A stretch of DNA of 64,000 nucleotides from Schistocerca nitens. Taxonomy: Eukaryota; Arthropoda; Insecta; Orthoptera; Acrididae. The position numbers were made by a program, and so were the translations under genes. The notes below the pieces were generated by a model. The model saw only the letters and a program-made list of their open reading frames with translations, ran no database searches and had not been told where the DNA came from. This document shows, one piece after another, positions 1-10,306 of this stretch. The stretch spans positions 13,095,140-13,159,139 of the forward strand of contig NC_064623.1 in assembly GCF_023898315.1 (NCBI RefSeq). The letters run 5' to 3'. Positions within the stretch are counted from its first letter, which is position 1; each line of letters opens with the position of its first letter.

Positions 1-1000
1 ACTTGCAGAAGCAGTCTTGGTATGCCTCTTGCTGGACTGCATTAAGTGCCGTCGGCAAATTTTCTTTTATCTCGTCTATTGTTTCAAATCTTCATCCTTT
101 TCGACAGGGTTTTCAGCTTTGGAAATAAAGTAAAAAAGAATCTGCAGGGGCCAGGTCAGGTGAGTGCAGAGGATAAGGCAGCACAGTTATTTTGTTTTTT
201 GTGCAATAGCCACACACCAACAGGGATGAATTCCCAGGTGCATTCTTATGATGCAACAGCCATGAATGATCTTGCCACATCTCATGCCGCTTCCTTCTCA
301 AATTTTCTCGCAAACGTTGCAACACATTGAGGCATTAGCATCAATCAATGGTTTGTCCTTGTGCAATGAATTCATGATGAACTAATTCTTCAAAGTCAAA
401 GAAAACTACCAGCACAGCTTTGCAATTAGACCTGGCCTGACAACCTTTTTTTGGTCTTTGAGAACCTTTCCTGACCCTTTGTGAAGACAACCTTGCTCTC
501 AGCACCATAACCCTAGACTCACATCTCATCGCCAGTTATGATTCTCTTATGGAACATCTCTTTCTCATTTGTGTGATCCAAAAGCTCTTCACAGATTGCT
601 ACGCAAAGGTCTCTCTCATCCTGACTCATAAGCAATTGGACGAACTTGGTGGAAACATGACACATTTCAAGATGCTATGTCAGGATTTCCTGACATGATC
701 CAACTGGAATGTTACATTCTTCTGGAATCTTTCCAACAGTTTGTCTTTGATTAGCAGCACAATTTCACTGGTGTTCCTCACATGAGTGTTGTCGGTAGAC
801 TTCGTAGGGTGTCCAGAATGTGGGTGGTCTTTAACTTCTGTCAGGCCAATTTTAAACCATGTGAACCATTTGTAACACCGAGTACAGCTTAAGCACTCAT
901 CACTGTAGGCTTCCTGGATCATTTGGTGTGTCTCTGAAAAGGTTTTCTTGAGTTTCACACAGAATTTAATGCAGATATGTTGCTCACCGAACTCTGTCAT
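1..1000 (-). pseudogene. Degenerate mariner-family transposase, running off the left edge
   Basis: Read on the minus strand, three frames give consecutive pieces of a mariner transposase. The N-terminal helix-turn-helix region lies at about 680-1000 (EQHICIKFCVKLKKTFSETH). The catalytic-core strand region is at 341-529 (PRPKKGCQARS, then VVFFDFEELVHHEFIAQGQT). The C-terminal part is at 113-325 (SWLLHHKNAPGNSS, then LPYPLHSPDLAPADSFLL). Mariner enzymes are DD34D cut-and-paste transposases; the second and third catalytic regions normally read HHDNAPAH and SPDLAPCD, so the second Asp has become Lys (HHKNAP). Frameshifts between the pieces and that substitution mean the copy is dead. Bases 1-112 still read like the mariner tail in another frame, so the 3' end lies outside the window. 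No terminal inverted repeat was identified near 1000-1190. Confidence 0.85.
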
Positions 1001-1187
1001 CTTGAAATTCGCACACTGTGTGACAATGTTCTACTCAATAGAGCACTGAACAGTAACACACATACAACAATGAAGCATCCAGCAGTTACACATTAAACAC
1101 AGGTGTGTGCTGGGATGGCAACAGCATTTCGCTCCAACACACCATTGGTGCAAAATTACCAAAGTTCCAGAATTTTTTGAAAAAAAA

Positions 1188-1190
<3 letters not shown>

Positions 1191-1249
<59 letters not shown>
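1191..1249. repeat. (AC)n microsatellite
   Basis: About 29 uninterrupted AC units, preceded by an A-run. Confidence 0.97.
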
Positions 1250-1250
<1 letters not shown>

Positions 1251-2136
1251 TCAATGAATTAACGAGGTGGGAGTGTGATCTGTTGTAATCCATGTTTCAA
1301 CAAGTAACAGGAGAAAAACTAAATATGAAGGATTTTCTTTGATACAAAATACACAGAATTTACATCTTATCTATTTACAATAACATTCAGTCACTTATCA
1401 ATGTGTTTTGAAGTTACTATGGACTACATATCTACACCTAGGAAATGAAGCAATGTACATTAATCTATGTTCTTCCTTATTCATTTCAATGGGTGCTCCA
1501 GACACATCTTGCATATTAAGAAACTTAACCTAATTCGTTTTACCACCTAGCTCTACATTTTTTCAGGCAATGAATAATAAACGTTAAGATTTCAAATATT
1601 CTTGTTAGTGATATAATGCTAACCTAACTGCTGTTAAATTATGTGTGTATAAAATCCTTGGATGTTGTTTTATTGACATTGCTGACTAATCAGTGTAGCT
1701 GTTCCTTCCAGCAAATCAACAACAGAATTCAATTACTGCCAGTCAAACCCTTTTAACAAAGGTCAGCCATCTAGGCAAATCATAGCAAAAAGTACATTTA
1801 AGTTTAAAACAGGTCTGGGTAACAAAGTAATCAGATTCAGTACAGTGAGTCTCAAAAATTTAGCTGTACTAATTACAAACAAAGGAGAGCAATTATAAGT
1901 ATAGCAAAAGGAAAGTACAGCTCAGTAAATTTGACTCCATTGAATTGTACAGAGATTATAATAACAACAAAAGTCTCTCAATAATGAAATCATGCTCTAG
2001 TATTAAAGTTCAGCATCTATGTCTATTTATTAGGGCAAGAAGGAAAGGATAATTTATGTAACAGTAATTCTGCATCATCCAGCTACTGACAAATTGTTTG
2101 CTAAAGTAATAAATTTCACAAGAGATTAAAACTAAC
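1250..2136. other. No recognised feature
   Basis: AT-rich sequence with frequent stops on both strands; no repeat, RNA gene or coding signal recognised. If the downstream exon candidate is real, this would be intron or 3' flank of that gene. Confidence 0.5.
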
Positions 2137-2214
2137 CAGATCTTAATTCCATTTGGTTCATTTCCAGTAGTGCATCATTCTCCATTTTGAGGTCCGATGT
2201 GGAATGCCTTCTCC
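2137..2214 (-). CDS. Possible internal exon of a host gene (25 codons)
   Basis: On the minus strand a 78-base segment is bounded by a pyrimidine-rich acceptor (TTTTTCAG at its 5' side) and a GTTAGT donor. Only one of the three frames is open. It reads RRHSTSDLKMENDALLEM and on through NQMELRS, a charged, helix-prone peptide rich in Ser/Thr, Glu and Met, quite unlike the TE proteins nearby. The flanks are stop-rich and AT-rich, as expected of introns. I do not recognise the gene. A chance open 78-mer with plausible splice sites is possible, so this is a candidate only; partner exons would lie at larger coordinates or beyond the window. Confidence 0.35.
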
Positions 2215-2569
2215 CTGAAAAATGGTTAAGAACATTTAAACAGTATCTTTGAAAGAGAGAGCAAGAGCTCTAAATTGAATAATGACAGAATCCTTCCTTT
2301 ATTTAATTACATAAAGATTCAGTTTTCGTTCCATACATCCAAAAATGATATGATTCTCGTGGATGTGGAACCTGTTAAAGAGTAACACGGAAAACACAGA
2401 ACATTTGAATATAATACTTACTACCCAGATTATTTGTCAGGAGATTGTCAAAATATGTGAACTGCTAATTTTTACAGAATACATGGTCAGAATGAAACAC
2501 AGTTACGCTTGTAATAAATTTATCATACACAAAATACCTAACCCTGACTTGTGACCATATGCTGTGAAA

Positions 2570-2990
2570 ACTTAAAACTAACAGGCATTTTTACTTAAGC
2601 TGATCTAACAGTCCCTGATAAAGATATCCAACTACAGAGAAGAAGGAGTTGCCTATCAAAAAGTCTTTCAAATGCTGTTTAAACTGTGCTTCACCTGAAA
2701 CCAAGTTTTTAATGGTCGCTTGCAATTGACTAAAAATGTGTGTTCCTGAATACTGGGCCCGTTTTTGGACCAAGGTAAGTGATTTTGGGTCTTTATGTAG
2801 ATTGTTCTTATTTCTAGTACATGTATTGAGCTATTTGTTGGAAACAGAAACATGTTTGAAACAAATTTCATTAAGGAATAAATATACTGGGAAGCCGTGG
2901 TTAGAATACCCAGTTCCTTTAACAGTTTTCTACATGTTGTTCTTGAATTTACACCATAAATAAGTATTATTGCACACTTTTGCACTTCTC
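2570..2990 (-). pseudogene. LINE C-terminal fragment (CR1/Jockey-like)
   Basis: Two overlapping minus-strand frames read like the C-terminal region after the RT domain of CR1/Jockey-type LINEs: QKCAIILIYGVNSRTTCRKL, then KELGILTTASQYIYSLMKF, then in another frame QYSGTHIFSQLQATIKNL and FKQHLKDFLIGNSFFSV. This matches the usual pattern KRAIRII..SRTSCRPLF..LGILTL..IYI. At least two frameshifts are needed. The large inverted-repeat element starting near 3099 follows immediately, and RT-like sequence of the same strand resumes beyond it (4640-4770), so the inverted-repeat element may have inserted into this LINE. Confidence 0.7.
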
Positions 2991-3148
2991 AAATTCCTAA
3001 TCAAATGAAGATTGATTGCTTATTCTACACATATTTTACAATGATACCCTCGGTTTCCTGTTATAACAATGAAAATAATTACTGACAATTTAATGTAAAT
3101 GGATGGATAAAAAAAAAATCTACTCACCAAGTGGTGCCCGGAGAAAAA

Positions 3149-3151
<3 letters not shown>

Positions 3152-3194
<43 letters not shown>
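3152..3194. repeat. (CA)n microsatellite in left arm of the palindrome
   Basis: About 21 CA units. It occupies the position equivalent to the GT tract at 4571-4592 in the opposite arm, so it was probably part of the element and expanded independently in each arm. Confidence 0.95.
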
Positions 3195-3199
<5 letters not shown>

Positions 3200-4570
3200 G
3201 TTTAACTTTTACAAGCTATAGGAGCCAATGTCTTCTTCTTCTGGCAGAGGAGTTGAAGGGGAAGGAATAGGGACAAAGGAAAAGGACTGGAGAAGTTTTG
3301 GTGAACATGGTACAGTTCAGAAAGTCACCCAGAACCTCAGGTTGGGGGAGACTTACTGTATGGGGTGAGAAGGAAACACTGATTATTGGGGGCTGCACTA
3401 GCTCAGATTTGAAAACGTGAGAGCTTAAAGATGGAAGACAGGGTAATATGTAAAACAGATTACTGCTAAAACACTGTGCACGAGTTAACAGTGAGTGATA
3501 GGCTGTGCGCTTTGTATGTAACAGGTGGGAGTGGATGGCGGCAAAAAATAGACAGGTCAGAAAATAAAAGATGTAGAAAAATAAAACGGAGTGAAGAAAG
3601 GGGTAATTACTGTCAAGAAATTCTGACACAGAAGACATTAACATAAATTAAGGCCAGGTGCATGGCTACCAAGGACATGTTGTAGCACTAGTTCCAACTG
3701 CAGAGGTCTGAGAAAATGGTGTCTGGGGGAAGAATCCGGATGGCACATATGGTGAAACAGACACTGAGGTCACAACTGTCTTGTTATAGAGCATGCTCTG
3801 CAACAGCATATTGTGCGTTGCCAGAGTACACCCTCTGTCTATGACTATTCATCCTAACAGATAATTTGGTGGTAGTCATGCTGCTGTAAAAGGCAGAACA
3901 TTGTTTACATTGGTGTGAGTACCACCCAGTTATCATTCAGGATGAATGGGCATAGACAAAGGGTGTATACTGACAACATACAACATGGTGTTGCAGAGCA
4001 TGCTCTACAAAAAGGCAGTTGTGACCTCAGTGCCCGTTTCACCATATGCGCTATCTGTATTCTTCCCCCAGACATCAGTTTCTCAGAACTCTGCAGCTGG
4101 AACTAGTGTCATGACATGTTCTTGGTTCTCATGCACCTGGCCTTAATTTATGTTAATTTCCTTTCTGTGTCAAAATTTCTTCACAGTAACTACTCCTTAC
4201 CTCACTCTGTTTTACTTTTCTGCATCTTTTATTTCCTGACCCGTCTATTTTTCACTGCCACCCGCTCCCACCTCTGTTACATACAAGGCACTTAGCGTAT
4301 CACTCACTACAAACTCGTGTACGATGTTGTAGCAGTAATCTCTGTCTTGCATATCACCCTGTCTTCCACCTTTAAGCCCTCAGGTTTTCAAACCTCGTCT
4401 GGCGCAGTACCCTACACTCAGTCTTTCATTATCATACCATCAGTAAGTATTCCCTGGCTTTTCTGAACTGCGCCCTTTTCCTTCATCCCTCTTCCTTCCC
4501 CTTCAACTCTTCTGCCAGGAGGAGGAGGAGCCAATGGCTCTGAAAGCTTGTAGCTTAAAAGTTAAACCTT

Positions 4571-4592
4571 GTGTGTGTGTGTGTGTGTGTGT
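4571..4592. repeat. (GT)n microsatellite in right arm of the palindrome
   Basis: Eleven GT units, the mirror counterpart of the CA tract at 3152-3194. Confidence 0.93.
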
Positions 4593-4639
4593 CACTACTT
4601 GGTGAATAAATTTTTTTACCTATCCATTTGTTACCTGTC

Positions 4640-4770
4640 ACTCCATGGAGCCGCCAATCAATAAGACCAACCCGTTTTTCAGCACTGCTTGTGACACTAT
4701 AACATTCTAATTTACTTAAGAGAATGCTATGAGTCACACAGCCAAAGGCTTTTGACGAGTCACAGAAAAT
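4640..4770 (-). pseudogene. LINE reverse transcriptase scrap
   Basis: The minus strand reads CDSSKAFGCVTHSILLSKL, which matches the RT motif around the first catalytic Asp in CR1/Jockey-type LINEs (usual form D.SKAFD.V.H..LL.KL); the second Asp of that motif is Gly here. It lies directly outside the palindromic element and is in the same orientation as the C-terminal fragment at 2570-2990. It could be the same LINE with an internal deletion of the FADD region, or a separate copy. Confidence 0.6.
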
Positions 4771-7598
4771 CCCACTGCCTCTAATCTGTTGAGACCATTA
4801 TTACTTTTCTGTATTGCAACAGAACTATTAAATTCATTACTGACACACTTAAAACATACCAATTTGTGAATGGACAAGGAACAATTTGTGATTATTCATA
4901 TTCCACTGAAAGGGTTTCATTGTGTAATTTCTCTGATATCACTGAATCAAAAGATTTAATGAAGACAGAATTTCCACCGCTTAACTGATCAGTTTGCGGC
5001 AATCTCAAGAAAGCAGTTGTCACAGCACTTTGCAAACACTGGAACTCACAATACTTTATTATATTCTATCATGGCATTTGTACAAAATTTATCCTGAGCA
5101 AAGTTTTAAATTCCCAGACACACTGCCTCCATGCTAATTACCAAGAAAGAAAAGGTAATAATACAACTGGGAAGGTAAACAATGAAGGGCAAAATACGTC
5201 TTTGTTATGGCCCAAAGGACCAAAAAAGTCTTTCAGATGTGAACAACAATAACCAACATTTGGTAAGCATAATTTCTCTGCCTTAAAACTGTTTGATAAG
5301 CAAGCAACTCTATATGAATGTTCAGAGCTGCATTAAACCAAATTCTGGAATAGGTGACTGACCTTAATGCCAAGAGATGAAGTGAATGGACATGATTCCT
5401 AAAAGTTTTAATTCCACATTCAATTAGATACTGCTACAATAAACCTAGTGGATAATTAAGAACAAGCTGACCTAGCCCTAAATTTCCTTGAAAGGGGGAA
5501 CAATGAAACTATCTTGGGCATACTCTGAGTACAACATTTTCCCATGAGAATCCAGATTACTCCTAAGCAGTATTACCTTGCATGCTTTCATTTCCTTCAT
5601 TCACTGAGAGTTCGGAACAAACCTGTTTATGATGATGCCTACCATTAAAATCATACCTGGTCTTAATTAAAAATTTTTATGTAGACCGCTATTTAATATG
5701 CATCTTTTCAGCAAACAAAAGGCAAATTGTAGTCAGAGATCTCTGGTCCTGTAAACGGGACATAATCTATTTCAAACAAAGCTTGTGCCAAAATTTATGT
5801 GAAAAACTATTTCAATCCCAACTTTGTGGCTCTTAACATCTTACACTTTAGAAATATCTGAAGCTACAATGCCAGGGAAATATATCTGTACACTAAAAAG
5901 AACTAACACTCAAATTCAGTGACCATGTTTTGTTTATGTGTATCATTGAATACCTCCACAAAATTGGGAGTTGTTATATTTACAGTGTTTCCTTTTTAAA
6001 AGAGCATTATGTGTGACCATTTAAGTAACTTCTAGTACTAGTCATTGAGAAAAGACTGACAGCTGTCAATGCAATGACTTCTTTCACTAAATCTATTATG
6101 CGAAAAAATATTAGTGGAATAAGCACCCAGCACTAATGTTTCTTGGCACTGCCATACTGATATCGTTTCTTCCATATCTTTCACTAAATTCCAAATGTGG
6201 GCAATCCCAACTGATAGCATTAATTGTTTGAATTTGTTTCAACTGTTTCTCAAAGTACATATTTAATTTATGCAACAACGCCAAATTTAGTAGCAAAGAT
6301 GCACAGAAAAGTGAATACTTTCATATCACTGGACAGTGATGTCAACAGTTTAACTGGGAAACTTTAGTACAGAACTACACAGCTCTTGTTATTGCAGACA
6401 CTAACTGTTGTCTGTTGGCATTAACTTTGTTTTTCCGATTATACTACACAAATTAACATGGTTTTAATGAAGTTCCCTAGCTGGCCAACACGGGTTAACG
6501 GAAACATCCAATTCCACCTGTTCCGTTGACCATATGTGAAGTACTCCAATGACATGAAAACTTTGAGCAATATATGTTTTGGACACAATTATTGCAGCCC
6601 GTAATTTAACCAAATACACCAATAGATAACGTCACTTGACGGTGACTGAAGACTTCACACCTTCATAGACAGTTGTCCACAATGGTTACCTTATGCCAAA
6701 AGTACTGAATCATTAGTTGCACATCTAATGCTGCAGTTTCAGTACTGAATGGGTGACAATGTTACGGAAAACCAAACAATACCACTGTGCAGTGTGCACA
6801 TCATTGACCAAAATGTTAACATTGAAAGACCACACCCAATACTCTCAGCTCAAACACTTCATTAATGTGCTTTGAAGTAAGTACTAAGTATGTTTGGGTT
6901 CCCACCTGGCCTCGGCATGCCACAGTTCAGATCAAGTTTACATTATTTGTAGCACACCGGATTTCCCACTCTGTCCTTAAAAAAAAATTATCCTGGTTCC
7001 AGTCTTAGGTTAACGCCGATTTCAACCTTGCCTCTGCCCGAGAAACGTTTTAAACAGGCAAAAATACCATCTAATATGGACGCAGACAAATAACTATACA
7101 CAAAAGGAGAAATAACAATTACGTTATCGTTAGAAAATTAGGATCAGCTTATTGGGCTTCTCACTGCATAAAACACTGAACTATATACAATTATTAGGGA
7201 TTACAACAGCAACACCATCTAAATTTCTTCTAACACGTAAAACTCAGAGTAGGAGGATGTACCGGTATTATTTCGCCAATTACTGGGCAAAATACATATT
7301 ACAAAATTCATTCATATCCGACTCCAGGTGAATAACAAGTTTGTATTTGTCACACGTGCGCTAAGTAGTAGGTGTAACAATGATATCTAAAACAACCGCT
7401 ACCAATTCATCTCCCCCTCGACATGTATTTGGTTCAAGCTTTACTACCGACCAAAAGCATCTTATATTTACGTGTTATATATCTTAAACTTATCCATAGA
7501 ACGTAGTATTTAACATGTTTTGAACAGACAGTCAAGTATTTTATCTTGCGGATGCATATTCTTACGCCGTATATTATACGTGTATTTAGAAGGAAATA
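4771..7598. other. AT-rich sequence, no recognised feature
   Basis: Stops are frequent in all frames, and the small open frames near 6038-6296 have no recognisable composition or motif. I see no tRNA, microsatellite or inverted repeat here. It may be single-copy intronic or intergenic sequence, or old unrecognisable TE remains. Confidence 0.45.
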
Positions 7599-7976
7599 CA
7601 GAAGCGTCCGATCTTACCCGTCGGCTTTGACCCATGACGTCACAAATACCGCGGAAACGACCATAACCAACAATTCCAATATGGCGGATATAAAAACATC
7701 CCCCCCACAGGCTTCATTAGTGTCAAATCAATATTTTCGAATCATAGGCGGCCGCTGCCGCGGCCGCATTCCAAAAAAAAAACTCCCAACCTAACCTCAA
7801 GTGGGCTACGCTACAGATCAATATGTTCATCAAATTGCTTCATATTACGTATACATGTTCTTTAAACAAGAGTACATCAAACCATGTATTAGGTTTTCCG
7901 CGCCGTAATGACGTCACACACCACAACACGCTTACGTCACGGGTCAAAGCCGACGAGTAAGATCGGACCTTTCTGT
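7599..7976. mobile_element. MITE-like element with about 40-bp terminal inverted repeats
   Basis: The left end (about 7599-7643, containing GTCCGATCTTACCCGTCGG then CTTTGACCCATGACGTCAC) is the near-perfect inverse of the right end (about 7933-7976, GACCCGT...CGACGAGTAAGATCGGACC). The interior of about 300 bp is CpG-rich for the region and holds CGCGG runs and a NotI-like GCGGCCGC palindrome pair near 7749-7765. No transposase is encoded, so this is a non-autonomous terminal-inverted-repeat element. The superfamily is not assignable by eye, and no convincing target duplication was found. Confidence 0.75.
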
Positions 7977-8401
7977 TGACCCGTCACTCATGATAATTGG
8001 CTAATTGCTCACTTCACACTTGGGTAACTGAATAACAATTTCAAATATCGTGCAACTACGGAAAGTATTCGTCTTTGGTGTGATAAGGGGTACCAATACA
8101 CTCACCTCGCGAAGTTGGCGAACTTTAACTTAATAAGAAATGATCACCCGAGAAGATTTCACGAATGGAATACGCCGAGAAAGTCTCAAATCACATTTAA
8201 GAAATGGGTGTATCATTACGTGCAACCCATAAATTTTTGTCCTGTCAGCAAGATTCATAAATAAATCCTTTGAGAATCTTTAGTCGCAAGTAGCAACTAA
8301 AAAGCGCAGTTAACATACTTTTCCTAGTGTCATCTGTTGACCGACGTACGTACTTCGTTATGAGAGCCTTGTGCCTCACGAGATCAATGTGCTGTGTGTG
8401 C

Positions 8402-8644
8402 ATATGAAGGGCTTATTTCAATAGTGGTACAAGTCCATTTTTGTTCATTTTGAGATACAGAGTCGTAAAGTTAAATGAGCGCTGAAAAATCTGCAGTTGA
8501 GATACCAGAAATATTCAAGCATATGGCTTCTTGCTAGAGATGAACCTTTATTTATGTTTGTTTGGATCACTAATTTCAGAAGCATTATAGACAGAAAAGT
8601 GTAGGTAATGGACTTGTACAACTATTGAAATAAGCCCTTCATAT
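8402..8644. mobile_element. Small MITE-like element, about 240 bp, with 35-40-bp terminal inverted repeats
   Basis: The left terminus ATATGAAGGGCTTATTTCAA, continuing through TAGTGGTACAAGTCCAT, is repeated in inverse at the right end (ATGGACTTGTACAACTATTG, then AAATAAGCCCTTCATAT) with one mismatch over about 37 bases. No coding potential lies between. The flanks are too AT-rich to decide the target duplication; TA or AT are possible. Confidence 0.8.
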
Positions 8645-8805
8645 TATATGACGACATGCACATTCAGCATCAGTTATGGTTGGTCAAATACTGCTGTGAC
8701 TCTGAATGTATTATATTAATAAGAAGCAACATTGCCTTTTTCTCCTGAAAATATCAAGTAACGTAACAAATGTGTTTGATTCTGCTTCCAATATGACAGT
8801 TTTGG

Positions 8806-9120
8806 TTAATACTCCACATGCCTACAGGACTTTGCAATGTTAACACAGCAGAACTCAGACATCTGTATAAGTGTAGAGAAATGAAAACAGTCATATGAAT
8901 GCCTCACTTTTGTTCCGACACAGTTCAAGACTCGGGAGAAAAGTTTTACACCTGGTGTTCTACATGGCAACTTCACACACAAGAACTTTTTGCCGACACT
9001 ACTACCACCTACATAAGTAAGCTTTTCCTGTGTTACTTTCAAGTAATGCACTTCAGCTATTCCTGATTTAACTGGAAGATCTGTACTTCCCACTTTCATA
9101 TCAACAGCCTCAAAATGCAT
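8806..9120 (-). CDS. Uncharacterised open frame, 104 aa
   Basis: Minus-strand frame starting MHFEAVDMKVGSTDLPVKSG and containing two GG/GS turns and several Cys residues. A stop lies 27 bases upstream of the ATG in the same frame. Amino-acid composition is not that of a low-complexity shadow, and there is no overlap with an identified element. I recognise no family and see no signal peptide or membrane segment. It could be an exon, a fragment of an unknown TE protein, or chance. Confidence 0.2.
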   Translation of the reverse strand: MHFEAVDMKVGSTDLPVKSGIAEVHYLKVTQEKLTYVGGSSVGKKFLCVKLPCRTPGVKLFSRVLNCVGTKVRHSYDCFHFSTLIQMSEFCCVNIAKSCRHVEY

Positions 9121-9986
9121 ATTGTAGACTTCGGGATATGTTACAGGTCAGTGTCACACCAAGATTGTGGAGAAAGGGGGGGGGGGGGGGGGGCGCGGCA
9201 TGTCACTCTCCAACAAGTGTTTACCAATAAGTAAGTGGCGGAAAATTATGGGTATAGGACGGCTTAAACATGTGGAAAATGAGATTTTTATTATTCACTC
9301 ACTGTATTTGACATTTATTATTCCTTTAAAATCGCACAACAACTTCAATAAAACACAGTTTAATCATTCACACACTTATTTCACAATTATTTCACTTTTA
9401 AACTGCTGTCTTGAATCTTCACGAGTCTCTCTCAACAGCCTTGATGTGGATAGATACGTACAGCAACCAGTAATCATAGTCAGAACTGTGTCTGCAAAAA
9501 CACAAGGATTATTAAACAATTTTTGCTGTCATTAATTACTAGCAATATAATTGACAGAGTAGATTGCTAATATTTGCTATAATGAATATCACATTCGCAA
9601 GAACGATCTCACTGAAGTAATTAAGTCCATCGAAACGCTTAGAAACTAACCTCTCGTCTGACTAAAACGGTCTAAAGACGCAGTGGCAATTTCTTCAGAT
9701 CTGTTGACAATGATATTTTGAGTTATCACTTTTCTGAGTGACTGAAATGTAGTTCAGGTACCTGTGAACATAACAATATGTTAGAATTCATTTTGTAAAT
9801 ACGAACTATTACGGTACTGTACGGCTACTTACATATTAATTACACTATTAATATTTTCACAGTTGTTTCTTTAATACAAAATTAAAGCCAACAGAAGAAA
9901 AAACGTAAAACACACTTGCCAATGACAGGTTTGTTGAGATGCAATTTTCTGTGTTGACTGATGTAACTTTTTCATACGGTGTTAAG
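9121..9986. other. No gene recognised; contains a G homopolymer
   Basis: An 18-base G run lies at 9176-9193. The rest is AT-rich, stop-rich sequence without recognisable elements. Confidence 0.5.
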
Positions 9987-10090
9987 TCGCAGAAATCGCA
10001 GGAATCACAGAAATCGCAGAAGTAGCAGAAGTCGCAGAAATCGCAGAAGTAGCAGAAATCGCGGAAGTAGCAGAAATCACAGAAATAGCA
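9987..10090. repeat. 9-bp tandem repeat (CGCAGAAAT / AGCAGAAGT variants)
   Basis: About eleven to twelve units built on GCAGAA(A/G)T(C/A), read directly as TCGCAGAAATCGCAGGAATC and so on. On the minus strand the frame is open and encodes a Cys/Phe/Tyr/Asp periodicity (FCDFCYF), merely a product of the 9-base period. It lies upstream of the Harbinger transposase promoter. The single-unit motif AATCGCAGTTTAGCCC recurs near 10194, so the array may have expanded out of a subterminal motif of that transposon. Confidence 0.85.
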
Positions 10091-10215
10091 GTGGCGGAGG
10101 GATACACTACCTATGTTCCTTAACTGCGACAAATCACAGTTAAGAATAACAGATACTGAAAAGTAGCATTCACAGAAATCACTGATATCGGAAAATCGCA
10201 GTTTAGCCCATCACT

Positions 10216-10274
10216 ATTATACGCAGCTATTGCAACTGGCACCGATATCTCATTGGTTGGCGGTAAGAGCCAAT
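10216..10274 (+). promoter_or_regulatory. 59-bp block shared with the 42.7-kb zinc-finger unit (copy 1)
   Basis: Starts ATTATACGCAGCTATT and ends GGCGGTAAGAGCCAAT. It is identical at 57 of 59 positions to the complement of 42721-42779. It contains ATTGG and CCAAT boxes in opposite orientation about 20 bp apart, and lies about 380 bp upstream of the 5' splice donor of the transposase gene. The relative orientation to the downstream coding unit is the same in both copies. This suggests a functional promoter segment or the conserved 5' terminus of one transposon family. Confidence 0.7.
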
Positions 10275-10306
10275 AGGTTCGTATGAGCAGTTGCCAGCGG
10301 ACTCGT

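Larger units (their letters stand above)
3099..4629. mobile_element. Large palindromic element: two head-to-head, 5'-truncated Penelope-like copies
   Basis: The two halves are inverted copies of one another, with the symmetry centre near 3900. Outer ends match (ATGGATGGATAAAAAAA at 3099 versus the complement of TTTTTTTACCTATCCAT ending near 4627), and so do the CA/GT tracts, the GGCAGAGGAGTTGAAGGGGA region and inner blocks around AGAGCATGCTCT (near 3790 and 4000). Arms are about 750 bp and differ by many substitutions. From the centre outwards each arm encodes a GIY-YIG-like segment. The right arm reads VYIGVSTTQLSFRMNGHRQ at about 3895-3960; the left arm, on the minus strand, reads TTKLSVRMNSHRQRVYSG. 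GIY-YIG nucleases form the C-terminus of Penelope-like retroelements, which often insert as inverted truncated copies. That identity is inference; the palindrome is directly visible. Confidence 0.7.

Noticed and set aside
7546..7794. 82-codon plus-strand frame across the MITE boundary
   Set aside because: It crosses the terminal inverted repeat and continues into poly-A-rich sequence; a shadow of the MITE.
9857..10132. Minus-strand Cys/Phe-rich repetitive protein
   Set aside because: Entirely explained by translation of the 9-bp tandem repeat; no other coding evidence.
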